DNA of 64,000 bases, from the NCBI GenBank assembly GCA_944989445.1, contig CALYLW010000017.1, positions 1,808,001 through 1,872,000 on the forward strand. The letters run 5' to 3'. The DNA is from Ampullaceana balthica. Taxonomy: Eukaryota > Mollusca > Gastropoda > Lymnaeidae. The notes under the pieces are model-generated. The model was not told where the DNA came from. It was given only the letters and a program-made list of their open reading frames with translations, and did no database searches. The position numbers and the translations under genes were made by a program. This document shows, piece by piece, positions 55,401-64,000 of the stretch. How positions within the stretch are numbered: the first letter of the stretch is position 1; each line of letters starts with the position of its first letter.

Positions 55401-58400
55401 TAATATCATATAGCTCAGTTGATATTTTTATGTTTGTTTGTTTGTATCCATTAAAGAAAGGCCACTGCTTTGTTGACATTTTCCAAAAGATCTCTGCCAC
55501 TGTCATCACTAAAAAAGCTCTTATATATTTACGACACTGCATCGTAACACAATTGTAATTAATACAATATTTGCACAGCGTATGAGATAAAGATAATAAA
55601 GATAAATAAAGAAATTAGGCTATATTCCTAATTTTAAAAAAAAACAAAAAACAAATCAATTTTATGTTAAAAACGCATGTGAAACCATGACAATAATTGA
55701 TTTTAAAAATGGCCTATGTTAATCCATCATCAAAGGAATGAACATAACATATTCAATTCGCAATACAAAATAATTAAGCGTTTTCAGGATCACTTTATTT
55801 AGTTTAATCTACTTATGTTAATAGGTCCGGTAGCCTAAGTTTAAATAGTTTGAAAAAAATACTGACACAATTATTACATAAATAGGTTTTTATTAAATGT
55901 CGAGTTATGGAATAGAAAATAATTAAAACAAATTCGCAATTAAATTTAAAAGTGTAAACAATTAAATCTAATGCATCGTGTGGCAGTTGTAATTAAATAT
56001 GTTTGCGTGTCTATCTAATATATAGAAAGTAACAGTAAAGAAAATGACAATTCTTTGTACTACACAGCTCAAATTATGAAGCGTACACGAAAATGTGCGC
56101 ACCGTAATTAGACATTATAATATATTTTGAATGCGCAGTGCTGAAAATAAAGTATTGGGGAAAAAAACGTCACCAAAAGTAACTCGCTTTGAACGGCATT
56201 TGAACGTCCGCGTAAATTTGTTCAATACAGAAATGAGGTCAATTTTTTATTCTTTGTCTCTGCATTTTCTGATTATTTAATTTACGCATTCGGGCAAAAG
56301 GGACAATTACAAAAACTAACTTAAAACCACCTTCAGGGTAAAAGGAACCGTCCTGCCAAATTTGGTCCCCGTCCGTCATTTGGTTTTTCCGTGATTGTCT
56401 AACAGAAAGTTGAAAAGTGAAACATAAAAACATACAAAGATACAAACACCAACTGAGCTTTTTATATGTAATAATGTAATTGTAATTCAGGTCTATGATC
56501 ACAAGCAAAATATCTTACATCTAACTTAGTATAAGTGGAATGGATAAATTAGGTCAAATGACGTGTTTGTAGGTCCATCAATAATCAACATACAAGATCT
56601 ATTTAAAATGCAAGATTGTACATAAACCTTGGATAAGCATAGGACGCAATAATCTTCTAAATAGAAGGAGCATCTTTAATGTTTAAGATAAGACAAGATG
56701 ATGGTCTACACCAGGGGTCGGGAAACTTTTTTTCTGAGAGAGAGCCATAAGCACAACATATTCTGAAAAGTAATTCTGTGAGAGCCATACATCATGTTTA
56801 AAACTAAAAGTTCAAGTAAATGTGAGCATTTTGTTTAATTTCAACACTAAAAGCACAATAATTATGTCTCTAAATTCTTTTTAATAACATTGTTATACTG
56901 TTTTTTTATATGCAATTAATGTAAATATGTAAATCAAAGGAGTCTGAATAAAAAAAATTTTTTAATGAACGAACATTTGTCTGGGAGCCAGATGCAGCCA
57001 TCAATAGAGCCCCATCTGGCTCGCGAGCCATGATTTCCCGACCCCTGGTCTACACAGATGTTAGTGACTTATATCAATAAGGTAAGTGACCTGGATCAAT
57101 TAATGCAGTTTGTTGGATAACATGGGTCAGAGGGCTGTTTGGAATTGGTCATCTAGCTTGATAGGTCAGGTCATCAGGCTAGTTAGCTGTCAGTTGGCTC
57201 GACACTTAAGATCAGCGGCCTGATCAGAATCTGGTTAGTGGGCAAGGCTGAGTTTGTTTCAAACTACTCTGAGACACGTTATCCAATACTTTCAACCAGC
57301 TCTCGAGTACCTGGCGTCCGCATCCCAGTCTGTTCCTTCTGGTGTTTTTTGGGTAATGCCAGTCCTGATCATCAGCTTCATGCCCTCTGTGATGGCCCAG
57401 ACGACGCCGTATCGACACACAATTTGCTTGAATTTAGCATTGCAGGGAATGCTGTATGACTTGTAGCACGGCCTCTCCTGGGACAGGCCTTTCTGCATCA
57501 TGACCTCTCCAGTCTTTTTAATGTACCTAAGAGAGGGGAGAATCAGAAAGAATTTGACTTTCATCACATGGATTCTATCATGTCAAGCAGCAAAGTCATA
57601 TTACGTATTGCAGTTATGACATATTTGTAGTATTAAGAGCTCTAAAGCCATATCACATATTACGCTGAGGTCATATCAAGTAGTACAGTGAAGTCATATG
57701 GTGATGTAATGAGCACACGAAGGCCATATCATGTAAGTGCAGTTAAGTAAAAACAACAACATTGTAGATGAAAGGAGAGTTTGTGGTCAGAAATTGGGGA
57801 TGGGTTTGAGGGGACAGGGAGGGCCATATAAGATAAGACAAGATAAGACATATGGGAGGGGCACATGGGAAGGGTGAAGTGGGTGTGGGGGGAGTTGAAA
57901 ATGAGAATGCAATAAATAAAAATTATTCATAAGTATTCTCAGTGTAAAAGAGCAAGTTCTGAAGATAAAAGGGGTCTGATGGGGGAAGGTAGTGGTTTTT
58001 AAAAAAAGGAAGATTAGTAGGGAATTTGAGAGGCTGTAGTAAATTTAAGGAGGCATTACATGTACATGAATCATGAGGTTGGGGGAAATGAAAGCATGGC
58101 ACATTTAGTGCTGTGAGGTGGTGGGTGGATGAGATAATGGCCCATTTAGTGCTGTGAGGTGGTGGGAGGATGAGATAATGGCCCATTTAGTGTTGTGAGG
58201 TGGTGGGAGGATGAGATAATGGCCCATTTAGTGCTGTGAGGTGGTGGGAGGTTGAGATAATGGCCCATTTAGTGATGTGAGGTGGTGGGAGGATGAGATA
58301 ATGGCCCATTTAGTGCTGTGAGGTGGTGGGAGGTTGAGATAATGGCCCATTTAGTGATGTGAGGTGGTGGGAGGATGAGATAATGGCCCATTTAGTGCTG

Positions 58401-60560
58401 TGAGGTGCTGGGAGGATGAGATAATGGCCCATTTAGTGATGTGAGGTGGTGGGAGGATGAGATAATGGCCCATTTAGTGCTGTGAGGTGGTGGGAGGATG
58501 ACATAATGGCCCATTTAGTGCTGTGAGGTGGTGGGAGGATGACATAATGGCCCATTTAGTGCTGTGAGGTGGTGGGAGGATGACATAATGGCCCATTTAG
58601 TGATGTGAGGTGGTGGGAGGATGAGATAATGGCCCATTTAGTGATGTGAGGTGGTGGGAGGATGAGATAATGGCCCATTTAGTGCTGTGAGGTGGTGGGT
58701 GGATGACATAATGGCCCATTTAGTGATGTGAGGTGGTGGGATGAGAAAATGGGCCATTTAGTGCTGTGAGGTGGTGGGAGGATGACATAATGGCCCATTT
58801 AGTGCTGTGAGGTGGTGGGTGGATGACATAATGGCCCATTTAGTGCTGTGAGGTGGTGGGTGGATGACATAATGGCCCATTTAGTGCTGTGAGGTGGTGG
58901 GTGGATGACATAATGGCCCATTTAGTGATGTGAGGTGGTGGGAGGATGACATAATGGCCCATTTAGTGATGTGAGGTGGTGGGAGGATGACATAATGGCC
59001 CATTTAGTGATGTGAGGTGGTGGGAGGATGACATAATGGCCCATTTAGTGATGTGAGGTGGTGGGAGGATGACATAATGGCCCATTTAGTGCTGTGAGGT
59101 GGTGGGAGGATGACATAATGGCCCATTTAGTGCTGTGAGGTGGTGGGAGGTTGAGATAATGGTGCTGTGTTGAAGCATGAGCCTCAATGTGATTAGTATA
59201 AAAGTTACGGTTATTATTAAAATTTAACCAATTTATAGCCAAGTGTCTGCAAGTAAAGAAATGGTGGAGCCCCTGTTCTAAATTTAAAAAATTCATTTCT
59301 ACCTTAAACCAACTTTGAAAAGATCATTTTCAAGCTGTCATTGTTCTGGAGACTAGGGGTACCAAGTCACCACAGTGTGTCAGTCAACTCACCATGCACA
59401 GCTGTCATCCACGCAAATAGTTTCCACATCCCTCACCGCCTCCACCCACTTCATGCCCTCAGGGTGCCTGTTGGTGATCTTGGTCCCCGCGAAGACCACC
59501 CCGCGATGGAGCCGCCAGACAATGTGGCCAGACGGCGACACGGAGATCTGGCTGGCTTGGCCAGTTGCCTTGTGCCACATGATGCCCTTGGCACTGCCTA
59601 TGGATGAGTAGTGGATGTTCTCGCTCTTGTCTGTGAACCACACGTGACTGTTGGACACGACGAGGCTGTAGATGTTGGCTGGTGTCGTGAACTCAGACCA
59701 GGAGTTGGCCAGGCGACGGTGACCTATATCCTGCATTTCAGGGTTAAGGTTTGTTTCTTGCGGGTGGACCGCAGACAAATTTTTCTGAGGATTTTGGGAT
59801 TTGACGATCGGGAATTCTGGGGACTCTGGAGACGTGTCCAAAAAAATTGAATAAAAATCATCAGCCGTGCTCTGCTTGACGTTTCCTTTACGAAATGGGT
59901 CTGACGATTCAATCTCATTAAAAACATCATGGAAGGAAGAGCTGTAGGAAATTGAGACTTTCTCTGTCACTGGTAGGTCCAAGTCTACCTGGGGACAAGG
60001 TGGGGACTTGGACATTTCTAAACAAGTTAAAGCGTTGTTTATAATCTCCTCGTCTGTCCTGGTGTAAACCTGGGGCAAGCTTTTCTCAGCCTGTCCAGGT
60101 GGGGGGGATAACTCTGGAGGCTGACCTGAAGATAAATCCGGAAGAGTTGCTTCAGCTGCTGGGGGAAGTGTTTCATTCGTCTCAGAGCTCTCAGGATGTT
60201 CTTCTAATACCTGACTTGCAGACACTTCACTTTGAACAGGTAAGGAAACATTGCTCTCTGAATTTTCTATTAACGTCCTGGACAAAGACTGGGTCTCTTC
60301 TGGTGCTATTTGTATTTGGTCATTTTTTTCGCTACTATCTTGGTCAAAGGTGTTTACAGAAGAGCTTTCTGCATGATCACCTTTCAAAATACTGTCCATC
60401 AGTTTGAGCATGTCATCAGCTCGCTGAATCGCAGCCAAGGGCGAGTCAACGGCTGGTGTGTTGTTTGGGGTCAAGGTTATATTATACTCATCAGAAAGCT
60501 GGCTTGAAGAGGAAACTTGACTGACAGAATCTTCATCTCTTTCCTTGCTGTGATTAGATC
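46413..60560 (-). CDS. TECPR2: TECPR2, 3' ten coding exons (gene continues past window right edge)
   Basis: Tectonin beta-propeller repeat protein 2 promotes autophagosome formation and ER-exit-site function and binds Atg8/LC3 proteins. Exons joined: 60560-59393, 57526-57311, 53976-53838, 53588-53390, 52946-52857, 51953-51729, 49194-49004, 47720-47630, 47415-47266, 46573-46413. All borders are GT/AG and phases agree, giving 875 residues. First comes a Ser/Glu-rich disordered linker of about 280 residues, then tectonin repeats (W...G-P-G...W cadence). Diagnostic blocks are RIVHLSCNTGYVWAVDAEG and VWSIDNRR, then CGDYWKKIPG, ending EDVDWEIV-stop. A C-terminal LIR and the absence of DysF/PH domains favour TECPR2 over TECPR1. 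The N-terminal WD40 part is outside the window. Confidence 0.93.
47266..47415 (-). CDS. TECPR2: TECPR2 exon I
   Basis: Acceptor ATGTACAG, donor TCAG|GTATGT, phase 1 to 1. It encodes IQAMDMALTKSGVWALTPNG, EIMFRYGISRERPCGDYWKK and IPGIFIKIS. GDYWKKIPG is shared with vertebrate TECPR2. The in-frame extension past the donor is intron. Confidence 0.93.
47630..47720 (-). CDS. TECPR2: TECPR2 exon H (91 nt)
   Basis: Acceptor TTTTTCTAG, donor CCAG|GTAAGA, phase 0 to 1. It encodes VWSIDNRRLTYIRAGITEQM then PIGQEWVHVPG, continuing the DWM|VWSIDNRR junction expected for TECPR2. Confidence 0.93.
47969..48972 (+). mobile_element. non-autonomous Helitron, copy 2
   Basis: 1,004 bp, A|TCTATATATATAATTC start and GCGGCGTATGCTACGCCGC + GGGGCGTCTAG|T end. 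It is closely similar to copy 1 along its length, including the tRNA-like module and the internal inverted 3' hairpin. It ends 32 bp from the donor of TECPR2 exon G, within that intron. Confidence 0.86.
48176..48247 (+). pseudogene. tRNA-like module in Helitron copy 2
   Basis: GTAGTGTACTGGTTATCACG (D arm with GTG/CAC), loop CTCATAC, and T arm CTGGGTTCAAGCCCCAG with a perfect 5-bp stem. The anticodon stem is disrupted. It is related to tRNA-Val. Confidence 0.7.
49004..49194 (-). CDS. TECPR2: TECPR2 exon G: diagnostic tectonin block
   Basis: Acceptor CTTGTACAG, donor GATG|GTGTGA, phase 1 to 0. It encodes DARIVHLSCNTGYVWAVDAE, then GVVYHRIGAKPPMEDILNPA and WLPIENVGDIVF, ending DWM. This block is almost identical to what I recall of vertebrate TECPR2 and underlies the gene assignment. 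A Helitron copy ends 32 bp beyond the donor (48972). Confidence 0.95.
49250..49345 (+). repeat. retroposon 3'-tail-like repeat
   Basis: AATTTATATAGTGCAGTACC then CCAGCAAGCAGCTGG, shared with 19455-19545. Confidence 0.5.
49370..49446. repeat. (TA)n/TACA microsatellite
   Basis: TATATACA units pass into a pure TA run. Confidence 0.95.
49801..50473 (-). mobile_element. non-autonomous Helitron, copy 3 (minus strand)
   Basis: 673 bp; on the minus strand it begins TCTATATATATAATTCTCTT and ends with GCGGCGTATGCTACGCCGC, then GGGGCGTCTAG before T. It is shorter than copies 1 and 2 because it lacks their inverted duplication. Its tRNA module is the best preserved. Confidence 0.86.
50198..50268 (-). 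pseudogene. tRNA-Val(AAC)-like gene inside Helitron copy 3
   Basis: The minus strand has TTTCGTAGTACATTGGTTAT, then a perfect anticodon stem TCCGC/GCGGA around loop CTAACAT (anticodon AAC), then AGGTTCAAACCC (B box). The layout follows eukaryotic tRNA-Val-AAC. The acceptor stem is imperfect (TTTCG... against ...GGCAAC), so it is probably a pseudogene. Confidence 0.72.
50600..51680. repeat. interspersed family B copy, 1.1 kb
   Basis: GACTATAAATCCTTTATT...GAGACATAAC at left and CAATATAATATAAAGGATTT at right. The interior contains repeated ATAATACGCA-CGC blocks and the TTTCAGCT phrase shared with 30575-32945. It ends 50 bp before TECPR2 exon F. Confidence 0.55.
51729..51953 (-). CDS. TECPR2: TECPR2 exon F: tectonin repeat
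   Basis: Acceptor CATCCTACAG, donor TTAG|GTTTGA, phase 1 to 1. It encodes LVWAQQTRTTDLFTFKRAQG, FCCISVGPTAAWALTENGEV and MGPLCPQGNRWVKLDMSQL: one complete tectonin unit. A GTAAT-ending mini-exon candidate upstream was rejected because it introduces a stop. Confidence 0.92.
52857..52946 (-). CDS. TECPR2: TECPR2 exon E (90 nt)
   Basis: Acceptor TGTGACAG, donor TGGG|GTAAGA, phase 1 to 1. It encodes YHWQEAQPAQMSPSSIWKYV then CANIAHLDWG. The SSIWKYVCANIAHLDWG run has conserved tectonin features. It is short but phases match both neighbours. Confidence 0.87.
53390..53588 (-). CDS. TECPR2: TECPR2 exon D
   Basis: Acceptor TTCCTCAG, donor CAAG|GTCAGC, phase 0 to 1. It encodes IPLGGYILQDESTLDMIKAV, FILSTNRGGLITAGTHGVWL and ALDFKNVLQVCRG. 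HGVWLALD is a tectonin strand signature. Confidence 0.88.
53838..53976 (-). CDS. TECPR2: TECPR2 exon C: tectonin repeat
   Basis: Acceptor ATCTGCAG, donor CCAG|GTACAG, phase 2 to 0. It encodes REQPPYLFSSVAIDHEKIGW and AIDVLGQIWFCDGV, ending LGSGLWCQ. Too short for an ORF filter; supported by repeat cadence and phase. Confidence 0.87.
54294..56026 (-). mobile_element. Helitron-like repeat, copy 1
   Basis: The minus-strand 3' end has an imperfect hairpin CCCGCTACAAAGTGTGGG, then TATTTTTCTAG before T. The sequence recurs, in order, at 61867-64000. Inner duplicated blocks (54598 and 55483: TTTTCC-AAAGA-CTCT-CCAC) show a composite structure. The 5' terminus is not certain. Confidence 0.5.
56712..57047. 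mobile_element. hAT MITE family 4 (CAGGGGTCGGGAAAC)
   Basis: 336 bp, ends CAGGGGTCGGGAAACT / TTTCCCGACCCCTG, perfect 8-bp duplication GTCTACAC (56704-56711 and 57048-57055). It lies in the TECPR2 intron between exons B and C. Confidence 0.92.
57311..57526 (-). CDS. TECPR2: TECPR2 exon B: tectonin repeat
   Basis: Acceptor CTCTCTTAG, donor GCCAG|GTACTC, phase 2 to 2. It encodes YIKKTGEVMMQKGLSQERPC and VVWAITEGMKLMIRTGITQ, then TPEGTDWDADAR: the typical tectonin cadence (WAI...G....R.GI....P.G..W). The junction codon restores W in SCAWYIKK. Confidence 0.92.
58096..59160. repeat. 41-bp minisatellite, about 26 units
   Basis: Unit GATGACATAATGGCCCATTT + AGTG(C/A)TGTGAGGTGGTGGGAG. Variants alternate GAGATAA/GACATAA and GCTGTG/GATGTG. 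It lies in the TECPR2 intron between exons A and B. Confidence 0.97.
59393..60560 (-). CDS. TECPR2: TECPR2 exon A: disordered linker plus first tectonin repeats
   Basis: Acceptor CATTTTACCAG, donor GCATG|GTGAGT, phase 1 to 2. It begins SNHSKERDEDSVSQVSSSS and runs through Ser/Glu/Pro-rich sequence. From about 59730 it becomes folded tectonin sequence: LANSWSEFTTPANIYSLVV, then SQISVSPSGHIVWRLHRG and ETICVDDSCAW. A 12-bp minisatellite ends about 35 bp upstream of the acceptor, and the frame stays open across that intron. Confidence 0.9.
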
Positions 60561-60595
60561 CTGGTAAAATGAGATATTGTAAATAAGTTACATGG

Positions 60596-61276
60596 GCATA
60601 TTGTATGGTATATTGTATGGTACATTGTATGGTACATTGTATGGTACATTGTATGGTATATTTTATGGAATATTGTATGGTATATTGCATGGTATATTGC
60701 ATGGTATATTGCATGGCATATTGTATGGTATATTGTATGGTATATTGTATGGCATATGGTATGGTATATTGTATGGTATATTGTATGGTATATTGCATGG
60801 TGTATTGTATGGTATATTGTATGGTATATTGTATGGCATATGGTATGGTATATTGTATGGCATATGGTATGGTATATTGCATGGTATATTGCATGGTACA
60901 TTGTATGGTATATTTTATGGAATATTGTATGGTATATTGCATGGTATATTGCATGGTATATTGCATGGCATATTGTATGGTATATTGTATGGTATATTGT
61001 ATGGTATATTGTATGGCATATGGTATGGTATATTGTATGGTATATTGTATGGTATATTGCATGGTGTATTGTATGGTATATTGTATGGTATATTGTATGG
61101 CATATGGTATGGTATATTGTATGGCATATGGTATGGTATATTGTATGGTATATTGTATGGTATATTGCATGGTATATTGCATGGCATAATACATGGCATA
61201 TTGTATGGCATATTGTATAGAATAATTGCATGGTATATTGTATGGCATATTGTATGATATATTGCATGGTATATTG
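60596..61276. repeat. 12-bp minisatellite (TATATTGTATGG)n with higher-order period
   Basis: About 57 units with C/T, A/T variants. Blocks of about 245 bp recur (TATTTTATGGAATATTG at 60658 and 60909), so a higher-order unit has been duplicated. None of its frames is a supported gene. Confidence 0.97.
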
Positions 61277-61463
61277 TATGTATTGCTGAAAATATTTTTG
61301 TGGACAATGGCGCGGGGAGGGGGGGGCTGGAAATATTTCAGAAGAATAAGTGAATATTGGTCGGCTAAAGAACAGGTCATTGGAGATTTAAATATTATCA
61401 TTATTTTCAATGTGTATCCCTTAAGTCCTGGTGTACCACACTCTTTCATTAAAATATACTTAC

Positions 61464-61524
61464 GAGGAACAAAACAGATATGTAAGTTCTGATTCCAATG
61501 AGTTTTACCTTCCAATGTAATAAA
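61464..61524 (-). CDS. possible additional upstream TECPR2 exon (tentative)
   Basis: The minus strand reads ITLEGKTHWNQNLHICFVPR, then a perfect CCTC|GTAAGTAT donor in the phase (1) required by exon A. The acceptor is weak: AAAAG at 61524, bounded by an in-frame stop at 61530. I do not recognise the peptide with certainty. If real, the intron to exon A is 903 nt, an exact multiple of three, and open throughout. Confidence 0.3.
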
Positions 61525-61866
61525 CTTTTAAAGTCAGGCCTGATAAATTTTGATTTCAAATCAAGACCTTTAGCCTTTGTACACATTTTATAAACATAAA
61601 AATATTGGAAGCACATGATGCCAATATCAATTCATTTTTAGCAACTGCATAATCGCATACTAGATGTTATTTGCACTGGATTTCTTAAACTGGCATATCA
61701 TTTTAAAGGGGGTAGGCTTAAAAGAATGGACCAGAACAGTTATTTACAGATGCACACTCATCAGTAAATCTTGATGCAACTGGTGGGCAGTGGCATAATT
61801 TATATAAATCAGCTGCAGTTGGAGAGAGATGAAGAACTTATTGAGTTAAGTCAGACATATAGTACA

Positions 61867-64000
61867 CTAGAAATAGACCCGCACTTTGTAGCGGGAGTGT
61901 GCTGACCCTTTTCCCAGTATTAGTTGCTGGTTATTACAATTTTTATTTGCCAAGTTATATTTCAGATTCATCTATTAGTTAAAATCTTATGGGAAACAGA
62001 GATATTCCATTTTAAGGGGAAAAAAATAAATATAATTAAATATATTTAAGAAAAAAAAGAGAGAGAGAAAAAAAAACAGACACAATTATTTAATTTTTAC
62101 CATTTTACCGCGTGAGTTGTTTTCACTTAATGCAGTGCCTTTTAACATTACCTTACTATTTAAAAGATATGATTTATTAAATAATGAATCTTGACGACCA
62201 TAATAACTAAATTTACTATTTCATTCCCACTTGTACTAAATAAACATAACTGATAGGTTTTCCGAAAGAGCTCTATCACCCTCGTCACTCAAAAATTTCA
62301 TATATAATTACGACACTGCATAGTAACACAATTGTAAGTAATACAATATTTGTAACCGCGTCTATGAGATAAAGAACATATGGCACTATCCCTTAAAAAG
62401 GCAAAGGCTACATAACTCATAGCGCCAATAAACAAAATTATTAATTTACTTTCTAAAATACTTTTTTAAAAAAACCAGTCGTATTAAAATGATATCAAGA
62501 AAATGTGCACACCATATTTAGACAATAAAAGATTATAGAAAGCTGGCCGCATAAAATAAAGTCTTGTTATAAAGTAAATGTACTGGACCAAAATAACTCT
62601 TCCTTTTGACGTATTCATAGTTGTTTTAACAGGGAAATAATATTTTAAAAATTTTATGTCTCTAAATTTTACGATTTATATTTACGGTTTTTATGCAATG
62701 TGTATAATTTCAAAAAAGGAATCATTTTTTGTTCCCTATTTCTGATAAGGCATCATATTTTGTAAATTATATTCAATACACACACACCAGATTTTTTTTC
62801 TGAAAAAAAAATATATATGTCCACATTAAAAAAAAGATTCAACCATGTCTTTAATAAGCACATCTGAAAAATGATTAAAAATCAACTTTAGAAATGGCCT
62901 ATGTTATTCCGACTACAAAGGAATGAACATTACATGTTCAATTCGCAATTCATATTAATTAAGCGTTTTCAGGATCACTTTATTAAATTTAGTCAACTTC
63001 TGTTAATACGTTCGGTAGCGAAAGTTTATAATGTATAGTGTATATATATATATAGCTTATGTAAACTTTTTTAAAGTGTAAGTTTATTTGACATAGGCCA
63101 TCGCTTACCACATAAAATAAACTCGCTACATCTAAGGTTTTTAATTAAATGTCGAGTTAGGAATTATATTTTAAAAAATCGCAATTTCATTTACACATGT
63201 AAAATTTTAATCCAATGCATCGTGGAAAAATTGAAATAAAATAATTTAAACGCATATCTAATATATAAAGCTCAGTTGATGTTTGTATGTTTGTTTGTTT
63301 GTATCCATTAAAAAAGGCCACTGCTTTGTTGACATTTTTCCAAAAGATCTCTACCACTGTCGTCACTAAAAAAGCTCATATATATTTACGACACTGCATC
63401 GTAACACAATTGTAATTACATGTTGTAATACAATATTTGCATCAGCGTCTATGAGATAAAGATAATATGGCACTACCCCCCTCAAAGGCAAAATCTACTT
63501 AACCTATAGCGCCAATAAATTAAATTATAAATGTTATATATGAAATGTAATTTCTAAAATACTTGAAAGAAACTAAAGCAGTCGTATTAAAAAGAAATTC
63601 AAGAAAATGTGCGCACCTTATTGAGACAATAATAATAAATGGTAATAGAAAAATTCTGGCTTAATAAAAAGTCTGCTCATAGCAACTGGACCAAAAATAA
63701 CTCTACTTTTGTAATCTATTTATATTTGTTCTAACATGGAAATAATATTTGAATTGTTATATATTTGTGTCTACATTTATGATTAAAATTTACTGCTTTA
63801 TGCAATTGGTATAATATCATAAAGGAATGAAATTCTTTTTTGAGTCACTTTCATTGCCCAAAAACAGATTTTGTTTCTAAAAAATAAAGAAATTATATTC
63901 CACATTAAAAAAAACCCAAAACAAATCAAATGTCTGTTAAAAAACAAATGTGAAACAATGACAATAATTGATTTTAAAAATGGCCTATGTTAATCCAACT
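61867..64000 (-). mobile_element. Helitron-like repeat, copy 2 (runs off window)
   Basis: The minus-strand 3' end has hairpin CCCGC-TACAAAGT-GCGGG, then TCTATTTCTAG before T. It is collinear with 54294-56026. An internal direct duplication of about 1.07 kb (62265 and 63345) is present. A TCTAATATATAAAGCTCAG block at 63258 may be another terminus. Confidence 0.5.

Noticed and set aside
56239..56508. Minus-strand 89-codon frame in the TECPR2 intron B-C
   Set aside because: Exon B joins exon C in phase without it; its end resembles the Tigger-family phrase GAAAATGCA-AGACAAAG.
60592..61257. Several 150-240 codon frames on both strands
   Set aside because: All are readings of the 12-bp tandem repeat, which lacks stops in all six frames.
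46413..61515. Assignment to TECPR1 instead of TECPR2
   Set aside because: No dysferlin or PH domain blocks in the 875 residues, and the RIVHLSCNTGYVWAVDA and C-terminal W-E-I-V features fit TECPR2.

Overview
This is a eukaryotic nuclear window, AT-rich, with short exons in long repeat-filled introns. It most resembles a lophotrochozoan invertebrate, plausibly a gastropod mollusc. That placement is inference from the protein divergence, compact exons and transposon mix (Helitrons, hAT, Tigger/pogo, Harbinger, a tRNA-SINE, non-LTR tails); the sequence does not prove it. There are no bacterial-style operons. Most long reading frames in the window are low-complexity repeats or antisense shadows.

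Two conserved protein-coding genes lie head to tail on the minus strand. The first, at the right side, is the 3' two-thirds of TECPR2 (tectonin beta-propeller repeat protein 2; autophagy and ER-exit factor). I could join ten coding exons from 60560 down to the stop at 46413, all with GT/AG borders and matching phases. They encode 875 residues: an acidic disordered linker, a tectonin-repeat region, and a C-terminal W-E-I-V tail that looks like the family's LC3-interacting motif. The N-terminal WD40 half must lie beyond 64000. The second is YLPM1 (ZAP3, a nuclear PP1-binding protein). Its 20 coding exons run from the ATG at 41321 to the stop at 10233, about 1,854 codons. It has a Pro/Gln-rich N-terminus, a conserved Trp-rich helical segment, a huge RG/RGG-rich exon, a Tyr/Asp/Arg-rich segment, a P-loop kinase-like domain (GLPGSGK, LDDYF, DDGFFPFIILDA) and a C-terminal RVRW PP1-docking motif. 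One extra A in a six-A run inside the Walker A codons breaks its frame in this assembly.

The left 10 kb (1-10232) holds no gene I can support: it is YLPM1 3' flank with hAT miniature elements and a compound TAGA/TA microsatellite. The introns carry most of the interesting structure. There are precisely bounded hAT insertions with 8-bp target duplications and three Helitrons with a tRNA-Val-derived module. A 60-bp minisatellite grows out of a YLPM1 splice donor and is itself split by a 1.9-kb hAT. Three Tigger-like copies are present, two of which share a nested hAT insertion. Others are a Harbinger-like element with a nested hAT, a 41-bp minisatellite (about 26 units) and a 12-bp minisatellite that is open in all six frames.

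The two genes are not known to work in one pathway. TECPR2 acts in the cytoplasm in autophagosome/ER-exit-site biology, and YLPM1 acts in the nucleus with PP1. I see no wholly new gene system. The strongest novel signals are the donor-derived minisatellite, the tRNA-bearing Helitrons, the frame-open TECPR2 intron and the Walker A homopolymer break.
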